A stretch of 64,000 nucleotides of DNA. Origin: Phytophthora sp. 'mugwort'. Its lineage: Eukaryota; Oomycota; Peronosporomycetes; Peronosporales; Peronosporaceae. The notes under the pieces are model-generated. The model ran no database searches and was not told the DNA's origin. It saw only the letters and a program-made list of their open reading frames with translations. Positions 31,385-42,225 of this stretch are shown piece after piece. The stretch is from positions 310,001 to 374,000 of the forward strand of contig JAUCEF010000018.1 in the NCBI GenBank assembly GCA_033558025.1, given 5' to 3'. Positions within the stretch are counted from its first letter, which is position 1. The number at the start of each line of letters is the position of its first letter. The translations under genes were made by a program, and so were the position numbers.

Positions 31385-33076
31385 ATGTGCGGAATCGTCG
31401 CCATCCTGCGCTCCATGATGCCCGAAGCGGAGCTGCGTCAGGCAGCGTTAGTCGCCGGCAAGAAGATCCAGCACCGCGGCCCGGATTGGAACGGCGTGCG
31501 CGTATTTGGCGACCGCGGCATCGCCATCGAGCACGAGCGTCTGGCCATCATCGACCCGGAGTCGGGCGCGCAGCCGCTTGTGAGTAACGACCCGGAGAAG
31601 AACATTACGTGCAGCGTGAATGGCGAGATCTACAACTACAAGGAGCTGGCGGCAGGGCTCCAGACGCCCTATAAGTTCCTCACCAAGTCGGACTGTGAGA
31701 TCATCATCCCGCTCTACCTCGAGCACGGTCCAGACTTTGTCCATCTACTGCGCGGCATGTTCAGTTTCGTGCTGTACGACCACCGCAAGGACTTTTTCCT
31801 AGCCGCAAGGGACCACATGGGCATTACCCCCATGTACTACGGCTATGGCGCGGACGGTAGCGTCTGGTTCGCCTCGGAGATGAAGGCGCTCGAAGAGGGA
31901 TGCGTCCGGTTTGAGGTCTTCCCGCCTGGCAACGTCTTCACGAGCGACACGGAGAATTGTAAGCCATGGTACAAGCCCAACTGGTACGAGTTTGGCCATC
32001 TCGGCAAGACTCCGCTTGACCTCATGGCACTGCGTAAAGCTTTCGAGGCTTCCGTCAAGCGTCGCATGATGTCTGATGTACCTTGGGGTGTGCTGCTGTC
32101 CGGTGGTCTGGACTCGTCCCTCGTGGCCTCTATTGCTGTCCGGGAGAAGCAGAAACTCGTGGCCCAAGGCGGCGAATGGATCAACAAGATCCACTCGTTC
32201 ACTATTGGTCTTGAGAACTCTCCTGACCTCAAGGCTGCGCAGGAAGTCGCCGAGTTTCTTGGCACGATCCATCACTCGTACACGTACACGATCCAGGAGG
32301 GTCTCGACGCCGTGTCGGAGGTCATCAAGCACCTTGAGACGTACGACGTCACCACAATTCGTGCCTCCACCCCCATGTTCCTCATGTCACGCAAGATCAA
32401 GGCAATGGGTATCAAGATGGTGCTGTCAGGCGAGGGTGCCGACGAGATCTTTGGCGGCTATCTCTACTTCCACAAGGCTCCAAGCGCCGAGGCCTTCCAC
32501 AAGGAGACAGTCGCCAAGCTGCAGGGGCTGCACCAGTACGACTGCCTGCGTGCCAACAAAGCGACAAGCGCGTGGGGTCTTGAAGCCCGCGTGCCGTTCC
32601 TAGACGCCGACTTCCTCGATCTTGCCATGAACATTGACACCCGTGAGAAGATGATCGACGCCAAGGCCAACAAGTTCGAGAAGTACATCATCCGCAAGGC
32701 CTTTGACGACAAAGAGCACCCGTATTTACCGGAGAACATCCTTTGGCGCCAGAAGGAGCAGTTTTCGGACGGTGTTGGCTACGGTTGGATCGACTCGCTT
32801 AAGGACCTGTCCGAGAAGACCGTCACGGAGCGCCAGATGAAGCACGCCGAGCGGCTCTTCCCGTACAACACGCCCCAATCCAAGGAAGCTTACATGTACC
32901 GCAGTATCTTCCAGCACCATTTCCACCGCGAAGTAGCGGCCCAGACTGTACCGGGTGGCCCCAGTATTGCCTGCAGCACGCCTGCTGCTATTGAGTGGGA
33001 CGCTGCGTTCAAGAACGCCGCTGACCCGTCTGGTCGTGCCATAGCCGGTGTGCATGTGGATGCCTACATCGAATAA
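31385..33076 (+). CDS. ASNS: Asparagine synthetase (glutamine-hydrolysing)
   Basis: Converts aspartate to asparagine with ATP and glutamine-derived ammonia in the cytosol. The 563-residue single exon matches the usual ~550-590. The N-terminal glutaminase domain starts with MCGIVAI, so Cys2 becomes the nucleophile after Met removal. RGPDWNGV, VNGEIYNY and the RGMFSFVLYD block follow. The synthetase domain has the pyrophosphate loop SGGLDSS at 239-245, LSGEGADEIFGGY near 345, and EARVPFLD. The C-terminus is of the bacterial AsnB/protist type rather than the longer animal type. The start is fixed because Cys must be residue 2. It is divergent from the seven-exon gene. Confidence 0.97.
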   Translation: MCGIVAILRSMMPEAELRQAALVAGKKIQHRGPDWNGVRVFGDRGIAIEHERLAIIDPESGAQPLVSNDPEKNITCSVNGEIYNYKELAAGLQTPYKFLTKSDCEIIIPLYLEHGPDFVHLLRGMFSFVLYDHRKDFFLAARDHMGITPMYYGYGADGSVWFASEMKALEEGCVRFEVFPPGNVFTSDTENCKPWYKPNWYEFGHLGKTPLDLMALRKAFEASVKRRMMSDVPWGVLLSGGLDSSLVASIAVREKQKLVAQGGEWINKIHSFTIGLENSPDLKAAQEVAEFLGTIHHSYTYTIQEGLDAVSEVIKHLETYDVTTIRASTPMFLMSRKIKAMGIKMVLSGEGADEIFGGYLYFHKAPSAEAFHKETVAKLQGLHQYDCLRANKATSAWGLEARVPFLDADFLDLAMNIDTREKMIDAKANKFEKYIIRKAFDDKEHPYLPENILWRQKEQFSDGVGYGWIDSLKDLSEKTVTERQMKHAERLFPYNTPQSKEAYMYRSIFQHHFHREVAAQTVPGGPSIACSTPAAIEWDAAFKNAADPSGRAIAGVHVDAYIE

Positions 33077-33198
33077 GTGAACCTTTGTTTTTAGATAGTC
33101 GTGGCTCTCTTTTGCTTAACTGGATCAATCATTCCATACAAGAAACATCGAGAAACTGCTCATGTAACGACGCCGAAGCCGACACGATAATAGATAAT

Positions 33199-33234
33199 AC
33201 TGTAGTAGGGTGTGTCTGTCTGCAGTACTACAGT
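33199..33234. promoter_or_regulatory. Inverted TACTACAGT pair just upstream of TTLL gene
   Basis: ACTGTAGTA (33199-33207) and TACTACAGT (33226-33234) are exact reverse complements separated by 18 bp. The second ends 11 bp before the ATG at 33246. The same 9-mer occurs at 37808-37816 just before the LRR kinase start and, inverted, at 47480-47488 before the P4-ATPase start. Confidence 0.4.
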
Positions 33235-33245
33235 TTCATTAGGCG

Positions 33246-36200
33246 ATGAGTAGCTCTCTCCTCCCACGAGTACAAGATGGCCGAGCGAAGAGCTCAGCTC
33301 TTGGTCTGCTACCACCTCTAGTGAATGAAGGTCTCATGATGTCTACAAACAAGCAACAGAGTCGCCTTAAGCAACCTCATCAACGCAGTTTACCACGACA
33401 AACATCGTGTGCAGTCAAGTTCCCAGCATTGGGGAAGCCCCAACAGCTCAGTACTTTGTCAAAGTGTAATCAGGAAGAAGACAATAGCCGCCTAGACAAT
33501 AACCACGAAGAGGACGAAGAAGACGAGAAGCGTCACGGTTTGTCGACTAGCAGGACGTCCGCTTCGTCTCGGTCGTCATTGAACCAGAAGGACAAGAATC
33601 GCGACTTTATCAAGGAACTGGAAGAGAAAAAACGGAAGGAGAAGGAAGATCGAGCGCGACACGAGAGACGCCAGAAGAAACTTCATGCCAAAATGACACG
33701 CAAAATCTTGGACGAGGCCGATGCTCGTCATAAGCAAGCGACGACGTCTCCAGAGGTCGACGATCTCACTACTGAGCTCTTGTGTCAGGAAGAACCACAA
33801 GAAGATGACGAAGTGGATCCTGTCGAGACGGAACGACGAAAGGACAAGGCCAAACGCCAGAAGCGTTTGCTCAAGAAACAGCAAGCTCATCTCGCACGAC
33901 TTCAAGCCAAACAACATCAAGAACAAGCGCAGCACGAGCTGGAGAAGGAGCGAGAGCAGCGCAAGCGAGAGATCGTGACTCAAACGGTGCTACACAAGAT
34001 TCAAGACGCTCTCCAGCGATCCGCAGAGGATCAAGACGCTATTGAGACGGCTAGCGAACATCATCAGTTGACTCTAAGTAACCAAATTGCCTCTGCTGAT
34101 GAACACACTGAGGAGCTGAAACAACGAGCTAAAGAGCAGCGAGATGCTTGGCACCGCAAACAGCACAAATATCTCGAGAAACTGGCCGATCAACGCAGGC
34201 AAAAGGAGAAGGAGGACGAAGCTGCTCGCATCTTGCAGGAGAAACGCAAACGGAGGGCTCAAAAGGAGGCTCAAGAGCGACTACAAGAGGCTGCAGCGAG
34301 ACAACAAGCTCTAGCTGAAGCTAAGGAGAAGGAAGAAGCAGCGACAGCTGCTGTTGAGAAGAGTGCATGCCCGTCGGTGGATGTGGACGCGATGATCGCT
34401 CGACTCAGTAAACTGAAAGACCGCGACGCCCAAATTGTCCCTGAAGCTCGAGATTTTGCGTCTTGGAAGAAGCGTCACGGCGTCGCTTTGGATCAAAAAG
34501 TCTTCTGCATGACTGGATGGTATCCTGTCATTCGAGAAGAGCTGGAGAAACGCGGGTGGTTCTACAACCAGGAGAGGGTGTCCCCGTATTTTGACTTCAA
34601 ATGGTCACTAAAAAGTGACGAACTGAGAGCGTCGAAACTCGAAAAAGACCAATATGTCAACCATTTTGCTCAGAATGCGGCAATCACGACCAAAGTCGGA
34701 CTTCTCCACAATTTGCGTAGTGCCGTATGGCATCAAAGCGTGGATATCGACGCGATGTTCCCCCGTGCGTACGATCTCAATGACCCGATGGACATGGACA
34801 ACTTCATTCAAGACTTTCGATATGGTGTAGCCGAAGGAATTCTTAAACAATTAGCAAGACGAGGCTGGCAGGTGAAGGATCAAGTACAACGAGTAGCATC
34901 ACTGGGCGCTAATGAGGCACTAGTTGATGTGGTGCTGGACATTGCTAGGAAAAAGGTCACGAGTAAACGACCGCAGAGTCACAGTCTGGAATCGTCAGAC
35001 TCGCTAGAAGAAAGCGTGGATAATCCCCTTTCGACGGGAGTGGACGAGGTCGTGACGGATCTACAATGGGAAGTGCTGACAAGCTGCTCGCTGGACAAAC
35101 CGGGGCGACTTCGTGCCTCGTTAGTATACAAGAAGAAAGTGTACGCAGAAGAACGGGATATGGTGTCTACTGTTGACATGAAGGGCAGCTCGGACACAGT
35201 GCTATCGGCTCGGGACAAGAGGATACAGCGACACGTCGAAAAAGTGCGGGCAGACGCGTTTAACCGGGAAAAAGCTCGACTCAGTGACCTCATGGCGCAC
35301 GTTTCGCTTGTGCGTGACGAAGCCTTGAATGAGGCAATTCGCCTGACACAAGAGCTCGAGACGTTCTGCCCTCAGTTCCACCTGAACGGTGGCGCGCAAT
35401 TCATGCGGCCAGAGCCTCATCCTGCTGCGACGAACTGTAGCCAAAACGTGTGGATTGTCAAGCCCGCAGGGATGTCACGAGGTCGCGGCATCCGCGTGTT
35501 CAATGATTTGGATCAACTGTTGGTGTACGTGGATGTGAAGAACCACAAGGAGTGTCAATGGGTCGCGCAGAAGTACATAGAGAACCCATTACTGCTGTGT
35601 AAGCGCAAATTCGATATCCGCCAATGGGTGCTTGTGACCAGTTGGGATCCACTCACAGTTTGGTATAACGACCACTGTTATCTGCGCTTTTCGTCGGAAG
35701 AGTACTCGATGGACGACCTGAGCGACCAGTATGTGCACTTGACTAACAACTCGATCCAGAAGTATAGCGACAAGTTCAACGACGTGTACGCGACGGACGA
35801 TGGCGAGATGCACGTCGAGGGAAATATGTGGCACTCGGACGACTTTAAGACGTTCTTGTCGACAAAAATGGGCAAACCCGAGCTCTGGGACTCGCAGATA
35901 CACCCGCGTATGAAGGAGATCGTGGTGCAGTCACTCCAGTGTGTGCAGGATATGGTACAACATCGTAGTAACAGTTGCGAGCTCTACGGCTACGACTTTA
36001 TGGTGGACGAGGACCTGACGCCGTGGCTGATTGAAGTCAACAGCTCGCCGGCCTGCGACTATAGCACGCCCATTGCCAAGCGCTACGTCGAGTCTGGTTT
36101 GTCGGGTATCATTAAGGTAGTGGTCGATCACAGAGAGTATGAACAGAAAAAGCGTAGTGGCAATGCCTCTGGGCTGGAGGAGCCGGACACGGGCTGTTGG

Positions 36201-36638
36201 CGGCGGATCCACAAGGCCGAGCACGTTGGCAAACCCACGTCATCGTACGCCGTGGATTTCCAAGTGAAGGGGTCGAAAATGCTGCGTAGTCGCCGAAGCG
36301 CCAAGCTGTACGGCGGCGGTGTCAAACCAAGCGCCAGGATGGCTGCAAGCAGCAGCAGCAGCAGCATCATGTCCTCCGTGTTGATGTCCAAAGCTGGTGG
36401 AAGTGCAAGTCCAGATGCAAACGAAGAGGTGACGGGGACAGTGCTGCAGGAAGATCACGAGGAGAGGACGCTAGTGGACGATGAGGACGTCACTGACGAG
36501 AGAGAACCGCAAGTCGAAGATAACGACGAAGGGGATGCGCGAGCAAAGCGCGGCAGTGCGAAGGATGCTGAAGGCGAGTTATTAAGGGCAGAGGAGTGCA
36601 AGGAGACACTGGTGGACGAGGTTGACCCGCTACTGTAG
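33246..36638 (+). CDS. TTLL3/8-like tubulin ligase (probable tubulin glycylase)
   Basis: ATP-grasp enzyme that adds amino acids, probably glycine, to tubulin side chains in flagellar axonemes. The 1130-residue single exon has three parts. Residues about 85-380 are an Arg/Lys/Glu/Gln-rich coiled coil. About 418-965 is the TTL domain: KVFCMTGWYPVIREELEKRG, then VWIVKPAGMSRGRGIRVF near 735-752 (ATP-binding), KFDIRQWVLVTSWDPL, VHLTNNSIQKY, and WLIEVNSSPACDYSTP near 926 (Mg/ATP-binding Glu and Asn). About 1020-1130 is a Ser- and Asp/Glu-rich tail. The wording of the ATP site and the 'SPACDYSTP' end are closest to TTLL3/8 among the family, but glycylase versus polyglutamylase specificity is inferred. 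Zoospore flagella would be the site of action. Confidence 0.88.
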   Translation: MSSSLLPRVQDGRAKSSALGLLPPLVNEGLMMSTNKQQSRLKQPHQRSLPRQTSCAVKFPALGKPQQLSTLSKCNQEEDNSRLDNNHEEDEEDEKRHGLSTSRTSASSRSSLNQKDKNRDFIKELEEKKRKEKEDRARHERRQKKLHAKMTRKILDEADARHKQATTSPEVDDLTTELLCQEEPQEDDEVDPVETERRKDKAKRQKRLLKKQQAHLARLQAKQHQEQAQHELEKEREQRKREIVTQTVLHKIQDALQRSAEDQDAIETASEHHQLTLSNQIASADEHTEELKQRAKEQRDAWHRKQHKYLEKLADQRRQKEKEDEAARILQEKRKRRAQKEAQERLQEAAARQQALAEAKEKEEAATAAVEKSACPSVDVDAMIARLSKLKDRDAQIVPEARDFASWKKRHGVALDQKVFCMTGWYPVIREELEKRGWFYNQERVSPYFDFKWSLKSDELRASKLEKDQYVNHFAQNAAITTKVGLLHNLRSAVWHQSVDIDAMFPRAYDLNDPMDMDNFIQDFRYGVAEGILKQLARRGWQVKDQVQRVASLGANEALVDVVLDIARKKVTSKRPQSHSLESSDSLEESVDNPLSTGVDEVVTDLQWEVLTSCSLDKPGRLRASLVYKKKVYAEERDMVSTVDMKGSSDTVLSARDKRIQRHVEKVRADAFNREKARLSDLMAHVSLVRDEALNEAIRLTQELETFCPQFHLNGGAQFMRPEPHPAATNCSQNVWIVKPAGMSRGRGIRVFNDLDQLLVYVDVKNHKECQWVAQKYIENPLLLCKRKFDIRQWVLVTSWDPLTVWYNDHCYLRFSSEEYSMDDLSDQYVHLTNNSIQKYSDKFNDVYATDDGEMHVEGNMWHSDDFKTFLSTKMGKPELWDSQIHPRMKEIVVQSLQCVQDMVQHRSNSCELYGYDFMVDEDLTPWLIEVNSSPACDYSTPIAKRYVESGLSGIIKVVVDHREYEQKKRSGNASGLEEPDTGCWRRIHKAEHVGKPTSSYAVDFQVKGSKMLRSRRSAKLYGGGVKPSARMAASSSSSSIMSSVLMSKAGGSASPDANEEVTGTVLQEDHEERTLVDDEDVTDEREPQVEDNDEGDARAKRGSAKDAEGELLRAEECKETLVDEVDPLL

Positions 36639-37837
36639 ACAGACGTCGCAGGAGACGGGGCAGCCTTAATCACTTCAGTTTCGAGACGTTGTCGCAGTCC
36701 CACTTTCCCCTGTCTTTGATTACGAGCTATCTTGACCCACGTGCGACTCGCGGGATTTGCAGCACAGTCTGTGCGGTGCATAGGAGCGCGACAGAGAGAG
36801 CACAACTTCTACGGCACCCACCGCACAGCAGCCACTTGTCGATTGCCTTATAAACTATAATCCACTTGCCACTAAAGAATCTGTAGCGAGATACCGGTAA
36901 TCGAAGTTATGGGGTCATTCATGACCGAGTTTTGACTGACAAAATGATGCAAGCTGCAGTTTTCTACTCCAGCCACGGGGTTTCTGTTCGAGCCAATCCA
37001 TATCCGGCCAAAAGCCGAGCCATCTCAGCATTACTGCTGCCGCAGCCTTTCCGGTGGCGTTGGCTCTCTCGCCGCGACACTACAGAGCGACAGCTCCCGC
37101 TCGGTTTGCCGCAGAGGAGCAGGCACCGCGCACGAACGCGTTCACCTCCTGGTAACCGTTGCATCTAGGGTCGGTGGGCCTCCCACTGGGCAACGATGCT
37201 GTACCAATACTATACAGTACGCAAGCGGACTGCTCGCGCCGTGACGGCCACATGGGCTCCGCTTTCGCAGCTGGCGATTGCGGGAGGGCACCGACTCGGT
37301 GACCGAGACACTAACTTATAGGTACCGCTATCGGCCCGTAGGTTATCCCGCCAAAACCGATATCACTAGACTCATTTTGCGGCTCGCCCAGTCAGAGCCG
37401 AGTGTACCTGTTCAGAAGTCTCTAAACAGCGATACCTCTATCAGCCTATAAATATCAATAGAATTTGTAAAATGGAAGCGAGGGTGTCGTCAGTTGTACA
37501 CACAGTTCTAAGACCAATCATTCGTCGTAAAACTGATAAAATCGTTGAAGAATTGATTATTGCCCAATGGAAACGCGGTGTCGAGCCACTCTGAACGTAG
37601 AGGTCTCATCGGAGCCAGTCCACGTCTGTCTGACTTCCCCTTTCCCGCATTCCGCCATATCTCCACCCGCCCAAGGGTTTGCATTGCATCGCTTACACGA
37701 CTCGTTCTTCGCTTCCACGGCGCATTCGAAGCTAGCGATCATCTGCCTAGATAGCTGATACTCAAGCGCGTCGAACCGTGTCGGTCTCGCATTAATTAGG
37801 CGCTTGCTACTACAGTCAATTAAACAGTCGATTGAAC
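36639..37837. other. Intergenic region before LRR kinase
   Basis: About 1.2 kb. It holds the 3' end of the TTLL gene and the presumed promoter of the kinase gene, including ATACCGGTA near 36892 and TACTACAGT at 37808-37816, 21 bp before the kinase ATG. Frames of 60-120 codons here overlap in several phases without domains. Confidence 0.35.
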
Positions 37838-40305
37838 ATGATGTGCACAATACTCCGCGCCGTGGTGCCCGCGCTACTGCTGCTGGCCGCCTCAACACAT
37901 GCCGCCACATGCGACACTAAGGGATCGGTCGTCCTCATCGCCAGCGCTCACGGAAGCGAGGGTCTCGTCGTGGACGCCAACTGCGAGCAGACCGAAGTGG
38001 CCGTGAGCAAGAACGCACTCACAGCAAGCAGCATGGGCATCCAGAAGGTTCTCAGCGCCCCCGACGTCAAAACAATGTACGCAATCGAATAATTGGCACC
38101 CGATGGAGACATGGGACAGCTTAACTTACAATTTGTGACTGCAGTGACTTGTCGCTGAACAACATTTCGTCCTTGGCGGTGTCTAACTTGACGACGCTGA
38201 CTAAATTGTACGGTGGGCGGTGACTATGATAAAGGTGACGGGGAAGGGGGAGCATTGCTTACTAATTAGTTATTTGCTTGCTGTTGCTGGTGCAGAACGC
38301 TGACAACCAACACGTTCACGACGTTCAGCAAGTTGGCCGTCCCCAACACGCTCACGAACTTGGACTTGAGCTGGAACGGTATTTCGTCGTTCGAGGGCAT
38401 GGATTTGCCCGACAGCATGGAACAGTTGTACCTCGGTGGCAACCCGATCACGTCCGTGTCTGGTGTGACGTTCCCGTCTTCTCTGACGCTGCTGTACATT
38501 CACAACTTGAATTTGTCGACCCTGGACGGCGCGACTTTCCCCAACACTCTCCAGTATTTATCGCTCGTGCAGTCAGGTCTGTCGAGCTTGGACGGCGTCA
38601 ATTTCCCGGACAGCTTGCACTACATGTACGTGCTTCACAGTAGGGATTTGATTTAGCAGGGATGTGTGCTGATGTTTATATCTTCTGCTGCTACAGTGAC
38701 TTCTCGTTCAATACCATTTCGTCGTTGCCGGCTGGATTCCCTTCTACTGTGGTGCAGATCACGGCGACGAACAACGAGATCGCCGAGCTGTACAAGTACT
38801 CGTTCCCTTCCAGTATCTCGTCGCTCAATTTGTCAGGAAACCCTATCGAGTCGATTCGTGGTGTTACGTTCCCAATAGCTCTCACGAAGCTGGATCTTGG
38901 CACAAGTGAGATCACCAATTTCGAGATTTCCCGCTCGGATTACTCCATATTAAAGGGTCTCAAAACATTTACTGCAGTAGTTGCACAGACCAGTTGCTCC
39001 ACCGCTGATGCCGAGCTAGTCACTGTTTCCGGCTACAGCATTTGCGTTATCTCGGACGAATTGTTCAAGAGCACGTATGTAAACTCGTCCAGCACGTCGT
39101 CCTCAAGCGCTGAGAGTACGTCCATTACTCCAATCGCCAGCACCACCAACAATTCGACCATCCTCATCGTGGTAATCTGTCTGGCTGCCGTGTTGGCTGC
39201 GGCACTCGCGGCGTTCGCCTTCCGAACGTACCGAGTTCGTCAGACGAAGGATATGTCCCAGGGGCACATGGACGGGAACAATTTCTTTGCTAACAACACA
39301 GCCATCGATACGGGGTCGCACTCGGGAGGACATCACGCTAGTAACCAGCTACACAACTCGAACTCCAACTCGTTCAACACGATCTTCAGCGGCGGCAAGG
39401 TAACGATGATGGGCGGCACCTCGATCGAGTCGGCTCTCGTCAAGTATCGCGTCCCTGCGAATGATGTGCAGATTGAACGATCGATTGCTAAGGGCGGCTT
39501 CGGTATCGTCTTTCTTGCGACTTATCAGGGCCGCTCCATTGTGGTCAAGAAGATTCTACCAGAAAAGGCAGCGGACGACCGATGTCTAAGTACTTTTATC
39601 GATGAGATTAAACTCATCTCGTCACTCTCGCACGCAAAAGTTGTGCGCTTTATTGGAGTGAGCTGGAGTATGCTATCCGACATGGCGGTGCTCATGGAAT
39701 ACATGCCGAATGGCGACCTCGACATGCTTTTGAAGCAGCAGCACGAGCGCCAAGAGCTGTACCCGAAGGAGTTCGACTGGTACCAGAACTCGTCAGTTCT
39801 ACCGGCTAAGGCTTCGATTGCTCTGGATGTGCTGGAAGCCATCGTCTACCTCCACTCCTTCCCGTCGCCTATTATTCATCGCGATCTCAAGTCCAAGAAC
39901 GTGCTGCTCAGTGCGTCCTATGAGGCCAAGTTAAGTGACTTTGGCGTCAGTCGTGAGTGGCAGGTTGACACGACCATGACGGCAGGTATCGGTACGATGG
40001 CCTGGATCGCACCGGAGGTCCTACGTGGCGAGCGGTATACAGAGATGGCTGACATTTACTCGTTCGGCGTCATCCTGTCCGAACTGGCCACGTGCATCAA
40101 GCCATTCGACGGTGTAACGAATGCGTTGATCGTCCTTAAGGTCACGAGCGAAGAGAAGCCCGACCTGGGCACAAACTGCCCCGAGGACATCCGGGAGCTG
40201 GCAGACCGCTGCTTAAGCTTTAACGCCAATGACCGCCCGAGTGCGAGTGTGGCGCACTACGAGCTGCGCACGCTGCTTAAGCTACATTCGGCATTCGAGC
40301 TCTAG
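37838..40305 (+). CDS. LRR receptor-like kinase of the TKL group
   Basis: Putative membrane receptor kinase. Exons 37838-38076, 38145-38207, 38296-38625 and 38697-40305 join through three GT-AG introns, all phase 2 with donors GTACG, giving about 746 residues. A signal peptide (MMCTILRAVVPALLLLAAST) is followed by a short Cys-containing segment and about eight leucine-rich repeats of ~22 residues with LDLSWNGISS-type cores. Exon 2 is exactly one repeat (21 codons) and exon 3 exactly 110 codons. A membrane span lies at about 364-388 (ILIVVICLAAVLAAALAAF). The kinase domain starts near 470 with IAKGGFGIVFLA, has VVKKIL (ATP-binding Lys), HRDLKSKNVLL near 606, DFG near 627 and GTMAWIAPEVL, all intact, so it should be active. 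The ligand is unknown. TKL rather than Ser/Thr RLK grouping is by motif wording. Confidence 0.9.
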
Positions 40306-41455
40306 TAGTTTGCCCCTCTGGAGTTTGTCCCTCTGGAATCCGATATGAATAGTAAACAAGCGGCCGGCCCGCCAGGTAGTTGGGGGCGAGCAGAGAGAGA
40401 AGGCGGTAGGAAGCGCCAAACCCAGTGGGTAGTGTCATAAGTAAATATGTCGAAACGTGGTTTAATTATTTCTCGCTCCAGTCTACTCCATGGAAGATAC
40501 TACGTGGCGGTCGTGCACGACATGTTGTAGCCATGTTCGGTGAGCTTCAAGGTGATGTGCATGCTGAGGTTCTAAGCACATCGTATAGCCTCGAATAATT
40601 TATGCTGGTAAAAGTATTGGATTTAAATTTGAACAGGCACGTGATGCTGTCCCCGATGGGCCCTTTTGAAGCTTAAAATATGTTTTTTGGTCCCAAATAA
40701 GGGCTTATAAATGCTGTACGAAGCGAGGCCTTTAAAGCACAAGAACGATACTTCGCTCTTCGTATTGCTGCTGCTGTGCAATTTGAACGCAGGGTAGCCC
40801 CTCCATGGGCGATTTTAACGAGGTGGATGGGGATCTGCCATGAGATCGCGTTGGCGAAAGCACCAAAAGAGCCCCCGTTTTGGCGACAGCAGTCACTTTC
40901 CTTTGCAGAACATTAAATCAGACCCAGCGTTACAATATCTTCGAAAACAAATAAATCATCCAATTTCCTACCTGCACCCGACTTTAGCGACTGTAGTAAC
41001 GATTCCAGTTTAGAAGCCACCAGCATTGGTCTCGCTTCCTCCCTGGCATTAGTGACGTTGCGTAACGCTATCAGCTGTTGCCGCCATGTCGCACAATCGT
41101 CGCATCGCCATAAGTCGCTTTTGCAGTCTGACCATACCTTAGGACAGCGAAGGTTGCGCCCCTAAAGTGAACGCGTTGTTGTAAATCGCCCTCCCAACGT
41201 TCACATCGACAGCAAAAGCGACTTACAGGTCGTCTCTTTGACGCCAGCCGCTCGTAAGTAACAGCGCTAAGTATGTCTCGAATCGTATGTCGTGGGCGTA
41301 TAGGCACCGCCCAATCATCCAGCTGCGCGGTTGCTCCTCTCCTCTCGACCGCCTCTCCCGGCGCGTTCTCGACGTGAGTGGTCAGCCATCTCTCATTATC
41401 GAACTCGCGTCGATCCCATCAAGTCTCCACTTCATATCTATCAACAACTATCGTC
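40306..41455. other. Intergenic region with inverted repeat, upstream of PX gene
   Basis: About 1.15 kb. A 14-bp perfect inverted repeat, TAAGTCGCTTTTGC (41111-41124) and its complement (41212-41225), encloses a smaller GTGAACG/CGTTCAC pair (about 41167 and 41199). ACTGTAGTA occurs at 40990-40998. No gene is supported. The part nearest 41456 is the presumed promoter of the PX gene. Confidence 0.4.
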
Positions 41456-41947
41456 ATGGGCTGCGCGCAATCCAAGACCGAGGATGTGGCCGTCACGAAC
41501 CCACCAGAGGCTGAGGCCGTCGAGACAGAACCTGTCGCCGAGGAGCCGGCGGTCGAAGAGCAAATGGCTAAAGAGCCTAAGGCCGAAGAGTCTGAGACTC
41601 CAGCTGAGCCCGAGGCCGAGACGCCTGCGGAGCCCGCCAAGGAGCTGTACAAGGTCACGGGCCATGAGATCGACGAGGCCGGCGTGGTGTTCTACGTCGT
41701 GGAGGCCGTCGAGAGCGAGACCAGCTTCAAGAAGCGCTTCAGCGAGTTCAAGGCGCTCGTTGCGTCACTAGGCAGCCCCAAGAGTCTGCCGGCACTTCCA
41801 AGCTCGGGACTGGGCGCCAAACTGCGTGGCAAACACAACCCGGCCATGATCCAAGAACGCGAGACGCAGCTGACCGTTGTGCTCAATGCCATCGCCAACG
41901 ACAACGAGCTGGCCGAGACGGAGTCCTTCAAGAATTTCGTAGAGTAA
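41456..41947 (+). CDS. Small PX-domain protein with N-myristoylation signal
   Basis: The ATG at 41456 gives 163 residues beginning MGCAQSK. Gly2 with Ser6 and Cys3 fits N-myristoylation plus palmitoylation, hence membrane attachment. An upstream in-frame GTG would add 26 residues but would hide that signal, so it is rejected. Residues about 12-58 are a Glu/Ala/Pro-rich linker. Residues about 60-163 look like a PX (phosphoinositide-binding) domain: YKVTGHEIDEAGVVFYVVEA, KKRFSEFKALVASLG with the family's 'R.Y/F.EF..L' motif, a Pro-rich turn LPALPSSGLGAK, and helices to the end. There are no other domains. A phosphoinositide-dependent targeting role is inferred. The canonical Arg of the first PX strand is not obvious. 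Confidence 0.82.
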   Translation: MGCAQSKTEDVAVTNPPEAEAVETEPVAEEPAVEEQMAKEPKAEESETPAEPEAETPAEPAKELYKVTGHEIDEAGVVFYVVEAVESETSFKKRFSEFKALVASLGSPKSLPALPSSGLGAKLRGKHNPAMIQERETQLTVVLNAIANDNELAETESFKNFVE

Positions 41948-42225
41948 GATATCTGCGCAGTTTCTATAGGGTGTGTCGCTACCTAATTTCACAAAACAAA
42001 GCTTACTTTTGTACATATATCAATGGTTAAATAACGTCAATATCCATGAGACATTTTATCTATACCGGTAGCGTAGTATCCATAAATTCCGCTTTATCCA
42101 ACTTACGAACGAGTAAGAAAAAATGATCATTTATTATAGTGATGTACATGTAAAAGTTGGGACTTTTTGTTAATGGAGCCATGAGGTGCTCAATTGTAGT
42201 ACACGATGAACATGAAAACACCTCA
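41948..42225. other. Convergent spacer
   Basis: About 280 bp between the PX gene (+) and P4-ATPase gene (-) stop codons. Contains TACCGGTA near 42063. Nothing else recognised. Confidence 0.35.

Noticed and set aside
41378..41455. Upstream GTG start for the PX protein
   Set aside because: It would bury the MGCAQS myristoylation signal and lacks an ATG.
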